From an uncultured Campylobacter sp. (GTDB taxonomy: Bacteria; Campylobacterota; Campylobacteria; Campylobacterales; Campylobacteraceae), in assembly GCF_938045595.1 (NCBI RefSeq), contig NZ_CALIBB010000216.1:1-5356 (forward strand): DNA of 5,356 bases, read 5' to 3'. The notes under the pieces are model-generated. The model made no database searches. It was not told the DNA's origin and saw nothing but the letters and a program-made list of their open reading frames with translations. Below, piece by piece: positions 1 to 3,944 of the stretch. The number at the start of each line of letters is the position of its first letter. Positions within the stretch are counted from its first letter, which is position 1. The position numbers and the translations under genes were made by a program.

Positions 1-811
1 TATCATCAGGATTACTTGGCTTATTGGGTTTATTGGGCTTAGTATTGTTATTATCAGGTTTAGTTTTATTATCATCAGGCTTTTTTGGATCGTCCAAATA
101 TAAATGATCTATTTCATCGTAATTGCAGCCATAATCGGCATATTCATTAGCGGCATTTACGACAATAGAATTTCCATTGCCACAACTAAAGCAACATTTT
201 GGAGTAAAAGTAATATTAGGAGTTTTACAAACATCGGGATCGGTAGAAAAAGCACCCGTATATTTTGAACCCGGGAATTGTTTATTACAAGCGCAATTAA
301 AACGCAACTCTCTATCGGTTATATGCTCGCAATCATCGGCGCACTTATGATTGGCAAGATCATAACCGAGCTTACAATGCTGCGTAGCGAAATCACTATC
401 GTAAGCGAAAACATCAACGATAAATCTAGCATTAGCAATTTTAGGATCATCGCTATAATCAAACTTCTTTAAAGGATATATAAAGGTAGGAAAAGTTTGA
501 GCACAAGCAAACTTATAAAAAACCTGTGTAGAAAATTCCTTATAAAGAAATATTTCATAATTATTATGAACTCTAACATAATGGTAAACTTCTATATCCG
601 AGCCATCTTTTCTAAATCTATACATATAAAGCTCATTTTCTCTATCGAAAGCAAGTTTATAAGTATAAAAGTCATCTTCTTTGTACATAGACCCATTAAT
701 AGGAGCACCATATTTGGGAATAAAATTATAGCCACAACCAATTTCTGTGGCATTGGAAAGAGTGGCTACAAGTAGGAGGATTAGGGGGATAAATTTAAAC
801 TTATTAAGCAT
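1..811 (-). CDS. Secreted Cys-rich protein, likely pIII-type attachment protein (C-terminus beyond the window)
   Basis: This open frame covers 270 codons and runs off the left edge. The ATG follows a strong AAGGGGG ribosome site, 10 bp after the stop of the 43-aa gene. Residues 1-21 are a signal peptide: a basic start (LNKFKF), a hydrophobic core (IPLILLLVATL) and likely cleavage after SNA. The visible mature part has 12 cysteines, dense between residues about 140 and 235, including CADDC, CAC and KCCFSC; this fits a disulfide-bonded periplasmic or virion-tip protein. From about residue 242 (bases 1-88) the chain turns into a low-complexity polar linker rich in P, D, N, K and T, in the place where pIII proteins have their glycine-rich linkers. 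By position after the small coat genes, and by its plan of leader, Cys-rich domain and linker, it is most likely the receptor-binding minor coat protein; a C-terminal membrane anchor would lie outside. I recognise no sequence family, so the function is inferred from architecture. Confidence 0.72.
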   Translation of the reverse strand, partial: MLNKFKFIPLILLLVATLSNATEIGCGYNFIPKYGAPINGSMYKEDDFYTYKLAFDRENELYMYRFRKDGSDIEVYHYVRVHNNYEIFLYKEFSTQVFYKFACAQTFPTFIYPLKKFDYSDDPKIANARFIVDVFAYDSDFATQHCKLGYDLANHKCADDCEHITDRELRFNCACNKQFPGSKYTGAFSTDPDVCKTPNITFTPKCCFSCGNGNSIVVNAANEYADYGCNYDEIDHLYLDDPKKPDDNKTKPDNNNTKPNKPNKPSNPDD

Positions 812-821
812 AAAATCCCCC

Positions 822-953
822 TTAAAGAACCTTTTTCGCGAATAAAATCAAACCGCCGCATATAGGCAAGCATATAAGCAAAAACCACACTATGATTGAG
901 AAAAAATAATCAAACGACAAAACGCCCGTTACGGTAAAAACGCCTATTTGCAT
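822..953 (-). CDS. Small membrane protein, 43 aa, virion or assembly candidate
   Basis: The frame starts at ATG 953 behind a very good AAGGAAGGG ribosome site and ends 10 bp before the start of the Cys-rich attachment-like gene, so the two are almost surely cotranscribed and coupled. The protein begins MQIGVFTVTG. It has a long hydrophobic stretch at about residues 14-39 (FDYFFSIIVWFLLICLPICG and on) and a short basic tail (AKKVL), as in single-span inner-membrane minor coat proteins. I cannot assign it to pVI, pVII or pIX by sequence. It is the first gene after the structured non-coding block at 962-1091. Confidence 0.65.
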   Translation of the reverse strand: MQIGVFTVTGVLSFDYFFSIIVWFLLICLPICGGLILFAKKVL

Positions 954-980
954 AACCCTTCCTTTCTACGCTTCGCGACA

Positions 981-997
981 CACGCCTTGGAGGCGTG
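981..997. repeat. 7-bp hairpin, loop of 3
   Basis: CACGCCT (981-987), loop TGG, AGGCGTG (991-997): a perfect GC-rich stem. It lies directly next to the large hairpin and upstream of the 43-aa gene's ribosome site. There is no U-tract on either side, so it does not look like a simple Rho-independent terminator. Confidence 0.6.
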
Positions 998-999
998 GG

Positions 1000-1061
1000 A
1001 TTAACGCATTGCGCCACTACTTTTTATTTAGCGAGCTAAATAAAAAGAGGCGCGCGTTAAT
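1000..1061. repeat. Large bulged hairpin, 26 paired bases in three blocks
   Basis: The outer stem is ATTAACGC (1000-1007) with GCGTTAAT (1054-1061). The middle stem is GCGCC (1011-1015) with GGCGC (1049-1053). The inner stem is the 13-bp CTTTTTATTTAGC (1020-1032) with its exact complement (1035-1047) around a 2-base GA tip. Bulges are ATT on one side and ACTA against A below the inner stem. It has no U-tract on the minus transcript, so a structured ssDNA signal such as a packaging signal or complementary-strand origin is as likely as a terminator. Confidence 0.65.
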
Positions 1062-1091
1062 CTTTAAATTTGAGAAAACTTTAAACGTAAA

Positions 1092-1205
1092 TTAAAGCTT
1101 ACTCAAAACTAAAAAAACAAACAAGCAAAGCAAAAAAGCACACAAAATGCCACTCAAACCCATTAAAAAATTGTATTGCTCCAAAGATATATCAAGCTTA
1201 TACAT
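1092..1205 (-). CDS. Tiny hydrophobic protein, 37 aa, minor coat candidate
   Basis: ATG 1205 lies 2 bp after the stop of the 42-aa gene (TAA, AT, ATG), and the frame ends with TAA at 1092-1094. The product starts MYKLDISLEQ, followed by one hydrophobic span at about residues 13-34 (FLMGLSGILCAFLLCLFVFL) and the tail VLSKL. Size, single span and place just after the major coat gene match the pVII/pIX class of end-cap proteins, which share little sequence between phages. There is no good ribosome site of its own, so translation is probably coupled to the gene before it. The role is inferred from position only. Confidence 0.5.
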   Translation of the reverse strand: MYKLDISLEQYNFLMGLSGILCAFLLCLFVFLVLSKL

Positions 1206-1207
1206 AT

Positions 1208-1336
1208 TTAGTCCAAATTCTTAAAAATATCCAAAGCAACGGTTACCTGTTTAACAGCAGCGAAAAAGACTATAACGACAGCCATAAAGCTATTAATAAA
1301 AATCGTAAGCTTAGTTAAATCGATAAAGTCATACAT
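1208..1336 (-). CDS. Tiny hydrophobic protein, 42 aa, minor coat candidate
   Basis: The frame is open further upstream, to 1402 inside the coat gene, but I choose ATG 1336: it follows an AAGG site at a good distance, lies after the coat hairpin, and gives a product of typical minor-coat size. The longer version would add 22 residues encoded by the hairpin and the coat 3' end. The product starts MYDFIDLTKLTIFINS and has one span (FMAVVIVFFAAVKQVTVAL); it ends DIFKNLD. It follows the major coat gene by 49 bp and leads directly into the 37-aa gene, so it looks like part of the same virion operon. No family is recognised. Confidence 0.55.
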   Translation of the reverse strand: MYDFIDLTKLTIFINSFMAVVIVFFAAVKQVTVALDIFKNLD

Positions 1337-1356
1337 AATAAAACCTTGAAATTTAT

Positions 1357-1378
1357 CCCTCCACCAAAAGGTAGAGGG
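1357..1378 (-). terminator. Hairpin just after the coat gene
   Basis: On the minus transcript CCCTCTACC, loop UUUU, GGUGGAGGG form a 9-bp stem with one G-U pair, 7 bp past the coat stop codon. The plus-strand copy has an A/C mismatch at that place, so the structure is better on the transcribed strand. It is followed by AUAAAUUUC, not a clean U-tract: I expect partial termination or protection of the 3' end of the coat mRNA, with some read-through to the minor coat genes. Confidence 0.55.
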
Positions 1379-1385
1379 AAAGAGC

Positions 1386-1610
1386 TTAACGCAAAAGAGC
1401 AAGACCGCGTTTTACTCCAAAAATAACACCTAGAAGCGTAACTACAACACCAGCAATACCCATAAAAGTTCCTTTATCTAGAGAACCAGATACAGCACCA
1501 TCAGCACCAATAGTTACATCAGCCATAGCACTTACAGCACTTAAGCTAACAATGCTAACGGCAACAACAGCTTTAGATTTGAAAGCAGAAAGTTTTTCCA
1601 ACTTAGGCAT
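1386..1610 (-). CDS. Major coat protein precursor (pVIII-type), 74 aa
   Basis: This is the clearest phage gene in the window. Residues 1-30 form a leader with a basic start (MPKLEKLSAFKSK), a hydrophobic core (AVVAVSIVSLSAVS) and a signal-peptidase site AMA before residue 31 (D). The mature 44 residues have the pVIII plan: an acidic to neutral, amphipathic N-terminal part (DVTIGADGAVSGSLDKG), a hydrophobic middle (FMGIAGVVVTLLGVIFG) and a basic C-terminus (VKRGLALLR) that would face the DNA inside the filament. Size is right: Ff pVIII is 23 + 50 residues and Pf3 coat is 44. The start has a strong AAGGAG site 6 bp upstream. A hairpin lies on each side of the gene, which fits a separate, abundant coat mRNA. 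The protein sits in the inner membrane before assembly. Confidence 0.85.
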   Translation of the reverse strand: MPKLEKLSAFKSKAVVAVSIVSLSAVSAMADVTIGADGAVSGSLDKGTFMGIAGVVVTLLGVIFGVKRGLALLR

Positions 1611-1653
1611 ATCAAACTCCTTTTAAAAATTTAAGTCACGCGCAGACTTTATC

Positions 1654-1676
1654 AAGCCGACCACACGGGTCGGCTT
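1654..1676 (-). promoter_or_regulatory. 9-bp hairpin in the leader of the coat gene
   Basis: AAGCCGACC (1654-1662), a 5-base loop, and GGTCGGCTT (1668-1676) form a perfect 9-bp stem starting 11 bp after the stop of the 130-aa gene and ending 43 bp before the coat ATG. Neither strand has a U-tract after it. It could stabilise the 5' end of a processed coat mRNA or attenuate read-through from the upstream gene. Confidence 0.55.
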
Positions 1677-1687
1677 TGTAAAGCTTG

Positions 1688-2080
1688 TTATTTCTTAGGA
1701 GAAGCAGCAGAAGCCATATTGTTTAAGAAATTTATCCAGTATGCGTCGTCCTCATCGGTAGTAAGCGTATATGCGCCATTATTGAAAGACGGAAGCCCGG
1801 CGTTAAATTTTAAAACACCTTTATTCTTGAAAAATTGATTGAATTTTGTGGTAAGCACCCCAGCAGTTAGATCGTCTTTGCAAAGAATTCTAACTATGAG
1901 TTCTTGTTCCTTAAGATCGACGCAATTCGTTACGGAGTTTTCCTCCTCGTATTGATTACGTGCAGTAAGCTTTACGGAGCTTGAATAAGCCCGTCCGTTC
2001 ATCTCGCCTTTAGCGCCGCTTTTTGCGATAGCCTTTGTAAGTTCGTAGGAGACTTTGAAGTCTTGCGTAATATAGTCCAT
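1688..2080 (-). CDS. Probable ssDNA-binding protein (pV-like by position), 130 aa
   Basis: This is the first gene of the minus operon, directly before the coat gene, the place taken by the ssDNA-binding protein in most inoviruses; that protein coats the progeny strand and hands it to assembly. The chain has a beta-rich middle (about residues 33-68: SSSVKLTAR, NCVDLKEQELIVRILCK) compatible with an OB-fold, then LTAGVLTTKFNQFFKNKG, an acidic patch TTDEDDAYW (107-115), and a short basic end SPKK. There is no signal peptide or membrane span, so it is cytoplasmic. The size suits the role (Ff pV is 87 residues; others are larger). ATG 2080 has a perfect AAGGAAGAG ribosome site, itself one arm of a 13-bp inverted repeat (see 2079-2150). 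I do not recognise the family by sequence; the role is inferred from place and plan. Confidence 0.5.
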   Translation of the reverse strand: MDYITQDFKVSYELTKAIAKSGAKGEMNGRAYSSSVKLTARNQYEEENSVTNCVDLKEQELIVRILCKDDLTAGVLTTKFNQFFKNKGVLKFNAGLPSFNNGAYTLTTDEDDAYWINFLNNMASAASPKK

Positions 2081-2150
2081 AACTCTTCCTTTACTTAGAT
2101 TTTGTTAAAAGTAACTCAATTAAACCTTAAGGGGCGGAAGGAAGAGTTAT
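2079..2150 (-). promoter_or_regulatory. 13-bp inverted repeat that would mask the start of the 130-aa gene
   Basis: On the minus transcript AUAACUCUUCCUU (from 2150 to 2138) is the exact complement of AAGGAAGAGUUAU (from 2091 to 2079), which contains the whole ribosome site and the first two bases of the start codon of the 130-aa gene. The arms are 46 bases apart. The upstream arm also lies in the loop of a second stem, CUUGGGGCG (2169 to 2161) with CGCCCC (2136 to 2131), so both together would make an H-type pseudoknot. This predicts translational control of the 130-aa gene. Confidence 0.6.
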
Positions 2151-2222
2151 TTTCACTAGACGCCCCAAGTAGTTTAACCACGTGCTCGGGTGGAACTCCC
2201 GCCTAACTTCAGCCCTAGACAT
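2127..2222 (-). CDS. Possible 31-aa leader peptide before the 130-aa gene
   Basis: ATG 2222 opens a 31-codon frame (MSRAEVRREFHPSTWLNYLG and on, ending SAP). The frame is open up to 2318 with weaker starts. No clear ribosome site precedes it and I recognise no family. It is listed because its last codons (ATA ACT CTT CCT T) are the anti-ribosome-site arm of the inverted repeat, so a ribosome reaching its stop at 2127 would open the structure and free the start of the 130-aa gene. It could equally be a chance frame in a GC-richer non-coding segment, or the tail of a lost replication gene. Confidence 0.25.
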   Translation of the reverse strand: MSRAEVRREFHPSTWLNYLGRLVKITLPSAP

Positions 2223-2252
2223 CTTTACTCTGTCGCGGCATAGTGCGAGAAT

Positions 2253-2373
2253 TTGAATTTCAAGAAGCGTTTTTGCTATAATAAACAAAAGCATAAATTG
2301 AAATTCTTTAACTTGCAATGAAATTATTTCAAAATAATGCTTAAATTTTAATTAAATATTGAAGTATTTTCAA
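2253..2373. promoter_or_regulatory. Recurring TTGAA...TTCAA dyads, operator candidates
   Basis: The half-sites TTGAA and TTCAA recur as dyads: TTGAATTTCAA at 2253-2263, TGAAATTATTTCA at 2319-2331 and TTGAA-N5-TTCAA at 2359-2373, which ends one base before the HTH start codon. In addition GAATTTCAA (2255-2263) is the exact inverse of TTGAAATTC (2298-2306), the pair lying evenly around the -10 box. A second dyad, ATTATTT-CA-AAATAAT, covers 2323-2338. They may be binding sites of the HTH protein encoded next door, but in such AT-rich DNA part of this could be chance. Confidence 0.35.
2274..2282 (+). promoter_or_regulatory. Extended -10 promoter for the HTH-nuclease pair
   Basis: TGCTATAAT is a perfect extended -10 element after a T-run, with no obvious -35, as usual for Campylobacter sigma-70 promoters. 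Transcription would start near 2289, leaving a leader of about 86 bases before the ATG at 2375. Confidence 0.65.
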
Positions 2374-2374
2374 G

Positions 2375-2617
2375 ATGATTGACAAAAAAGAAATTGCAAA
2401 CGCCCTAGAAATAGAGCTAAGAACACTATATAATTGGGAAAAAAAACGACCAAAACTATATAATTTTATAATTGAAAATTTTTATAAAGAGAATGAAAAA
2501 ACTTCAAAATCCGAAGAATTGAAAAAATATTTTCTAAAACTTTCAGAGCAAGAACAAGAATATTTCCTCGCAAAAATAAAAATCAAAGTGTTAGAAAAAG
2601 AACTAGCAAATGAATGA
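2375..2617 (+). CDS. Small helix-turn-helix regulator, 80 aa
   Basis: Residues 4-24 (KKEIANALEIELRTLYNWEKK) form a compact helix-turn-helix of the kind in which the recognition helix ends in a YNWEKK-like turn, common in small regulators of epsilonproteobacteria. Residues about 45-80 are highly charged and predicted helical (SEELKKYFLKLSEQEQEYFL and on), likely a dimerisation coil. There is no signal peptide or membrane part. The gene lies opposite the virion operon across a region with repeated dyads, so a repressor role for either transcript is plausible, similar in place to inovirus lysogeny regulators. It shares an mRNA with the nuclease gene: its last 8 bases overlap the next start. The ribosome site is poor (only CAAG just before ATG), which suggests low output. 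The exact target is unknown. Confidence 0.7.
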   Translation: MIDKKEIANALEIELRTLYNWEKKRPKLYNFIIENFYKENEKTSKSEELKKYFLKLSEQEQEYFLAKIKIKVLEKELANE

Positions 2618-3230
2618 AGCAATATTTATAGTTTTATTCGTGATAGTATTTTTGCTAAAAGAGAGCTTGAGAAGCGAGAGAAAGACAAAAAGAAAGGCAG
2701 GGTCAAAAACAATAAATACCATAGGATTTATAAAAGACCTAATACCGAAAGATACATGTTACGATAGCGAGAAAGACAAAAGCCGAGAGCAGCAAAGAGA
2801 CATTTTTGAAGCCTATGAGAAAATCAAAGTAGAAAATAGCCCACGGAAAACGTATCATAGCAAACTACAAAAAGGTATAGAATATGAACTTTACATAGCA
2901 AAATATTTTAGAAACGAGGGTTATAAAATTTATATGAATGGATTAAACAATGGCAAAAAAGATGATGGGATCGACGTAATATGCCACAAAGATAAAGAAA
3001 CGATACTAATACAATGTAAAAACTGGAAATACCCAATAGAACAAAAAGACATAAGAGCCTTTATAGGAGACTGCCACGTATACATAAATAAAAACGCTAC
3101 ATTCTTAAGAAATAGAAAAATAAGGAAAATTTTTATAACTTCCAATGAGGAAACTAAAAAAGCCGTTGAGCTATACGTTAAGGAAAATCAAGCAGAGGTA
3201 GAGTATATAACGATACCTATGTTTGATTAA
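2610..3230 (+). CDS. Membrane-anchored Mrr-like restriction endonuclease, 206 aa
   Basis: The protein has three parts. Residues 4-17 (AIFIVLFVIVFLLK) are an N-terminal membrane anchor, followed at once by a strongly basic patch (RSERKTKRKAGSK), so the rest should stay in the cytoplasm. Residues about 35-85 are a charged linker. Residues about 86-190 match the Mrr_cat / PD-(D/E)XK nuclease plan: KGIEYELYIAKYFRNEGYKI, then DDGIDVI with the likely catalytic Asp122, then ILIQCKNWK with Gln135 and Lys137, then a late IRKIFITSNEETKKAVELY, which fits the family's conserved threonine-serine segment. All key residues appear intact. The family cuts DNA, in several cases methylated or foreign DNA. The overlap with the HTH gene indicates coupled translation. 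A membrane-held nuclease in an inovirus suggests action on DNA entering the cell, such as exclusion of other phages; that is inference. Confidence 0.75.
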   Translation: MNEAIFIVLFVIVFLLKESLRSERKTKRKAGSKTINTIGFIKDLIPKDTCYDSEKDKSREQQRDIFEAYEKIKVENSPRKTYHSKLQKGIEYELYIAKYFRNEGYKIYMNGLNNGKKDDGIDVICHKDKETILIQCKNWKYPIEQKDIRAFIGDCHVYINKNATFLRNRKIRKIFITSNEETKKAVELYVKENQAEVEYITIPMFD

Positions 3231-3252
3231 ATATTAGCACTAAATCTCTTTA

Positions 3253-3270
3253 AGCTTTGAATTCGAAGCT
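3253..3270. terminator. Dyad between convergent genes
   Basis: AGCTTT-GAATTC-GAAGCT forms an 18-base inverted repeat (one G-T pair) in the 46 bp between the nuclease stop at 3230 and the antitoxin stop at 3277. It is short and has no clean T-tract; a weak two-way terminator is the likeliest role. Confidence 0.4.
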
Positions 3271-3276
3271 ACAATA

Positions 3277-3555
3277 TTAAGCCGAAACACTCAAATTCAT
3301 ATCAAAGGCACGAAGTATTTTAGAGATCGTCTCAAATCTAGGCTTAGAGTTCGGTTTGAAAATTTTATAAAAACTCTCTCTATTAAGATTAGCCTTTTTA
3401 GCTATTTTTTCAACGCCATAGCTTTTTGAAATATACAAAAGAGCTCTTTTAAGCTCCTCTAAATCGCCGTCAGCTAAAACTTGATTCAAATATTCTTTTC
3501 TTACATCGTCATTATCTAAAAAGTCAGACAATTCAAAAGTTTTTAGTTCCATCAT
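3277..3555 (-). CDS. Antitoxin, HigA-like addiction module antidote protein, 92 aa
   Basis: This is the DNA-binding antitoxin of the pair. It follows the known layout of the addiction-module antidote family (TIGR02684): an N-terminal toxin-binding part with FELSDFLDNDD and EYLNQVLADGDLEELKRAL (residues 8-40), then a helix-turn-helix with YGVEKIAKKANLNRESFYKI (47-66), and the family's closing NSKPRFETISKILRAFDMNL (69-88). Length is typical. The first ATG (3555) overlaps the toxin stop as ATGA. The second ATG (3552), sharing one base with that stop, is better spaced from the AAGGAG site, so the true protein may lack one Met. Antitoxins of this group bind the toxin and repress their own promoter. 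The gene lies second, after the toxin, as in higBA-type operons, and converges with the nuclease gene. Confidence 0.87.
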   Translation of the reverse strand: MMELKTFELSDFLDNDDVRKEYLNQVLADGDLEELKRALLYISKSYGVEKIAKKANLNRESFYKIFKPNSKPRFETISKILRAFDMNLSVSA

Positions 3556-3848
3556 AGCTCCTTTAAAATTTCCTTAGCTTTTTCAATATCACGCGCTTGA
3601 GTGGATTTGTCGCCGCCACAAAGCAAAATAATCAACGTATAGCCTTTGAAAGTAAAATAAATTCTAATGCCGCCTGAAACGAAAATTCTAAGCTCATATA
3701 TATCAGTAGCATTAGTTACGGATTTATAATCGCCAAAATGACCACTATTTTTAATCTTATCAATACGCCTAAGAACCAAAGCCTTAGCTTTATAATCAGA
3801 CAAAGAACGTAACCACTTTTCAAAATGCTTAGTATATTTTACTTCCAT
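3552..3848 (-). CDS. Toxin, RelE/ParE superfamily (HigB-like, phage Gp49 group), 98 aa
   Basis: The sequence fits the addiction-module killer family (TIGR02683) along its whole length: the start EVKYTKHFEKWLRSLSDYKAK (residues 2-22), the basic helix LVLRRIDKIKNSGHFGDYKS (24-43), the strand pair YELRIFVSGGIRIYF (51-65), and the hallmark LLCGGDKSTQARDIEKAK (75-92). Members of the RelE fold usually cut mRNA on the ribosome; that activity is inferred here. It is the first gene of the operon and shares 4 bp with the antitoxin. There is no ribosome site before ATG 3848; a TATAAT box ends 7 bp upstream, so the mRNA may be leaderless. It lies next to the right phage end, a usual spot for cargo that stabilises an element. 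Confidence 0.88.
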   Translation of the reverse strand: MEVKYTKHFEKWLRSLSDYKAKALVLRRIDKIKNSGHFGDYKSVTNATDIYELRIFVSGGIRIYFTFKGYTLIILLCGGDKSTQARDIEKAKEILKEL

Positions 3849-3854
3849 AAAAAC

Positions 3855-3889
3855 ATTATATATTTTTGTAGCTTAATGGCTACTTAGCC
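3855..3889 (-). promoter_or_regulatory. Toxin-antitoxin promoter with dyad operator candidates
   Basis: TATAAT reads on the minus strand from 3860 to 3855, placing the start of transcription at about 3848, the A of the toxin ATG. Just upstream lie two overlapping dyads: GTAGC-N6-GCTAC (3868-3883) and GGCTA-CT-TAGCC (3878-3889). These are good candidates for the operator bound by the antitoxin. The tRNA-derived end begins at 3900. Confidence 0.5.
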
Positions 3890-3899
3890 GCACGAATTC

Positions 3900-3944
3900 C
3901 TCATAACCCGAAGGTCGGTGGTTCAAATCCACCCTCTGCAACCA
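3900..3944 (+). other. Phage attachment site: 3' part of initiator tRNA-fMet without its 5' half
   Basis: The 45 bases match tRNA-fMet from the anticodon loop to the end: loop CTCATAA with anticodon CAT (3900-3906), CCCGA stem arm, variable AGGTC, T-arm GGTGG-TTCAAAT-CCACC (3917-3933), acceptor arm CTCTGCA (3934-3940), discriminator A and encoded CCA. A at position 72 and the CCC stem arm point to the initiator, not the elongator, tRNA. The match stops at the 5' edge of the anticodon loop: 3895-3899 (AATTC) cannot pair with CCCGA, and nothing like a D-arm precedes it. It is therefore not a working tRNA gene but the displaced copy left when an element inserts in the anticodon loop. The entire gene should stand at the left phage end, outside the window. 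Confidence 0.8.

Larger units (their letters stand above)
962..1091. other. Non-coding block with stacked hairpins (packaging/origin/terminator candidate)
   Basis: I see no gene in these 130 bases, which lie between the 37-aa gene and the ribosome site of the 43-aa gene. The stretch holds two clear inverted repeats, a 7-bp stem at 981-997 and a large one at 1000-1061, within AT-rich flanks that include CTTTAAA twice (1062-1068 and 1079-1085). In Ff phages the break between the coat block and gene III is where the central terminator sits, and phage packaging and replication signals are hairpins of this kind. Which role applies here is not decidable from sequence alone. Confidence 0.55.
2151..2374. 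other. Divergent control region, possible replication origin
   Basis: There is no convincing gene between the inverted repeat and the HTH gene. Bases about 2127-2250 are clearly richer in GC than the surroundings and hold short stems: GGGGCG/CGCCCC (2131-2136 with 2161-2166), CGGG/CCCG (2187-2190 with 2198-2201) and TCGC/GCGA (2233-2236 with 2245-2248). That is the look of a filamentous phage intergenic origin. Bases 2250-2374 are AT-rich and hold the plus-strand promoter and several short dyads. No initiator protein is visible that would name the nick site. Confidence 0.4.
1..3944. mobile_element. Right part of an integrated filamentous phage (inovirus)
   Basis: The call rests on gene order and on two clear landmarks. 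The first is a coat precursor with a leader and a 44-aa mature part, set among tiny membrane proteins, with a ssDNA-binding-protein-sized gene before it and a secreted Cys-rich protein after it, all on the minus strand as in Ff-type phages. The second is a displaced 3' half of tRNA-fMet at 3900-3944, which marks the right end. The HTH/nuclease pair and the toxin-antitoxin pair sit between the virion operon and that end, where inoviruses often carry regulators and cargo. The left end is outside the window. The zot/pI ATPase that would settle the family is not visible, nor are a replication protein or integrase. Confidence 0.8.

Noticed and set aside
1..88. CRISPR-like or tandem DNA repeat.
   Set aside because: The repetition is codon-level low complexity of a protein linker, without regular repeat units or spacers.
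278..775. Two plus-strand open frames of 64 and 92 codons.
   Set aside because: They lie antisense to the long minus-strand secreted-protein frame, which has a signal peptide, ribosome site and coherent composition; the plus frames have neither.
2930..3145. Minus-strand open frame of 71 codons.
   Set aside because: It is a shadow of the nuclease domain on the plus strand, which shows the family motifs.
3867..3944. A full 78-base tRNA gene starting at TGTAG, with 5 pairs to the 3' acceptor arm.
   Set aside because: The D-arm and the 5' anticodon stem do not form; only the part from the anticodon loop onward is tRNA-like, and the acceptor pairing is partial.
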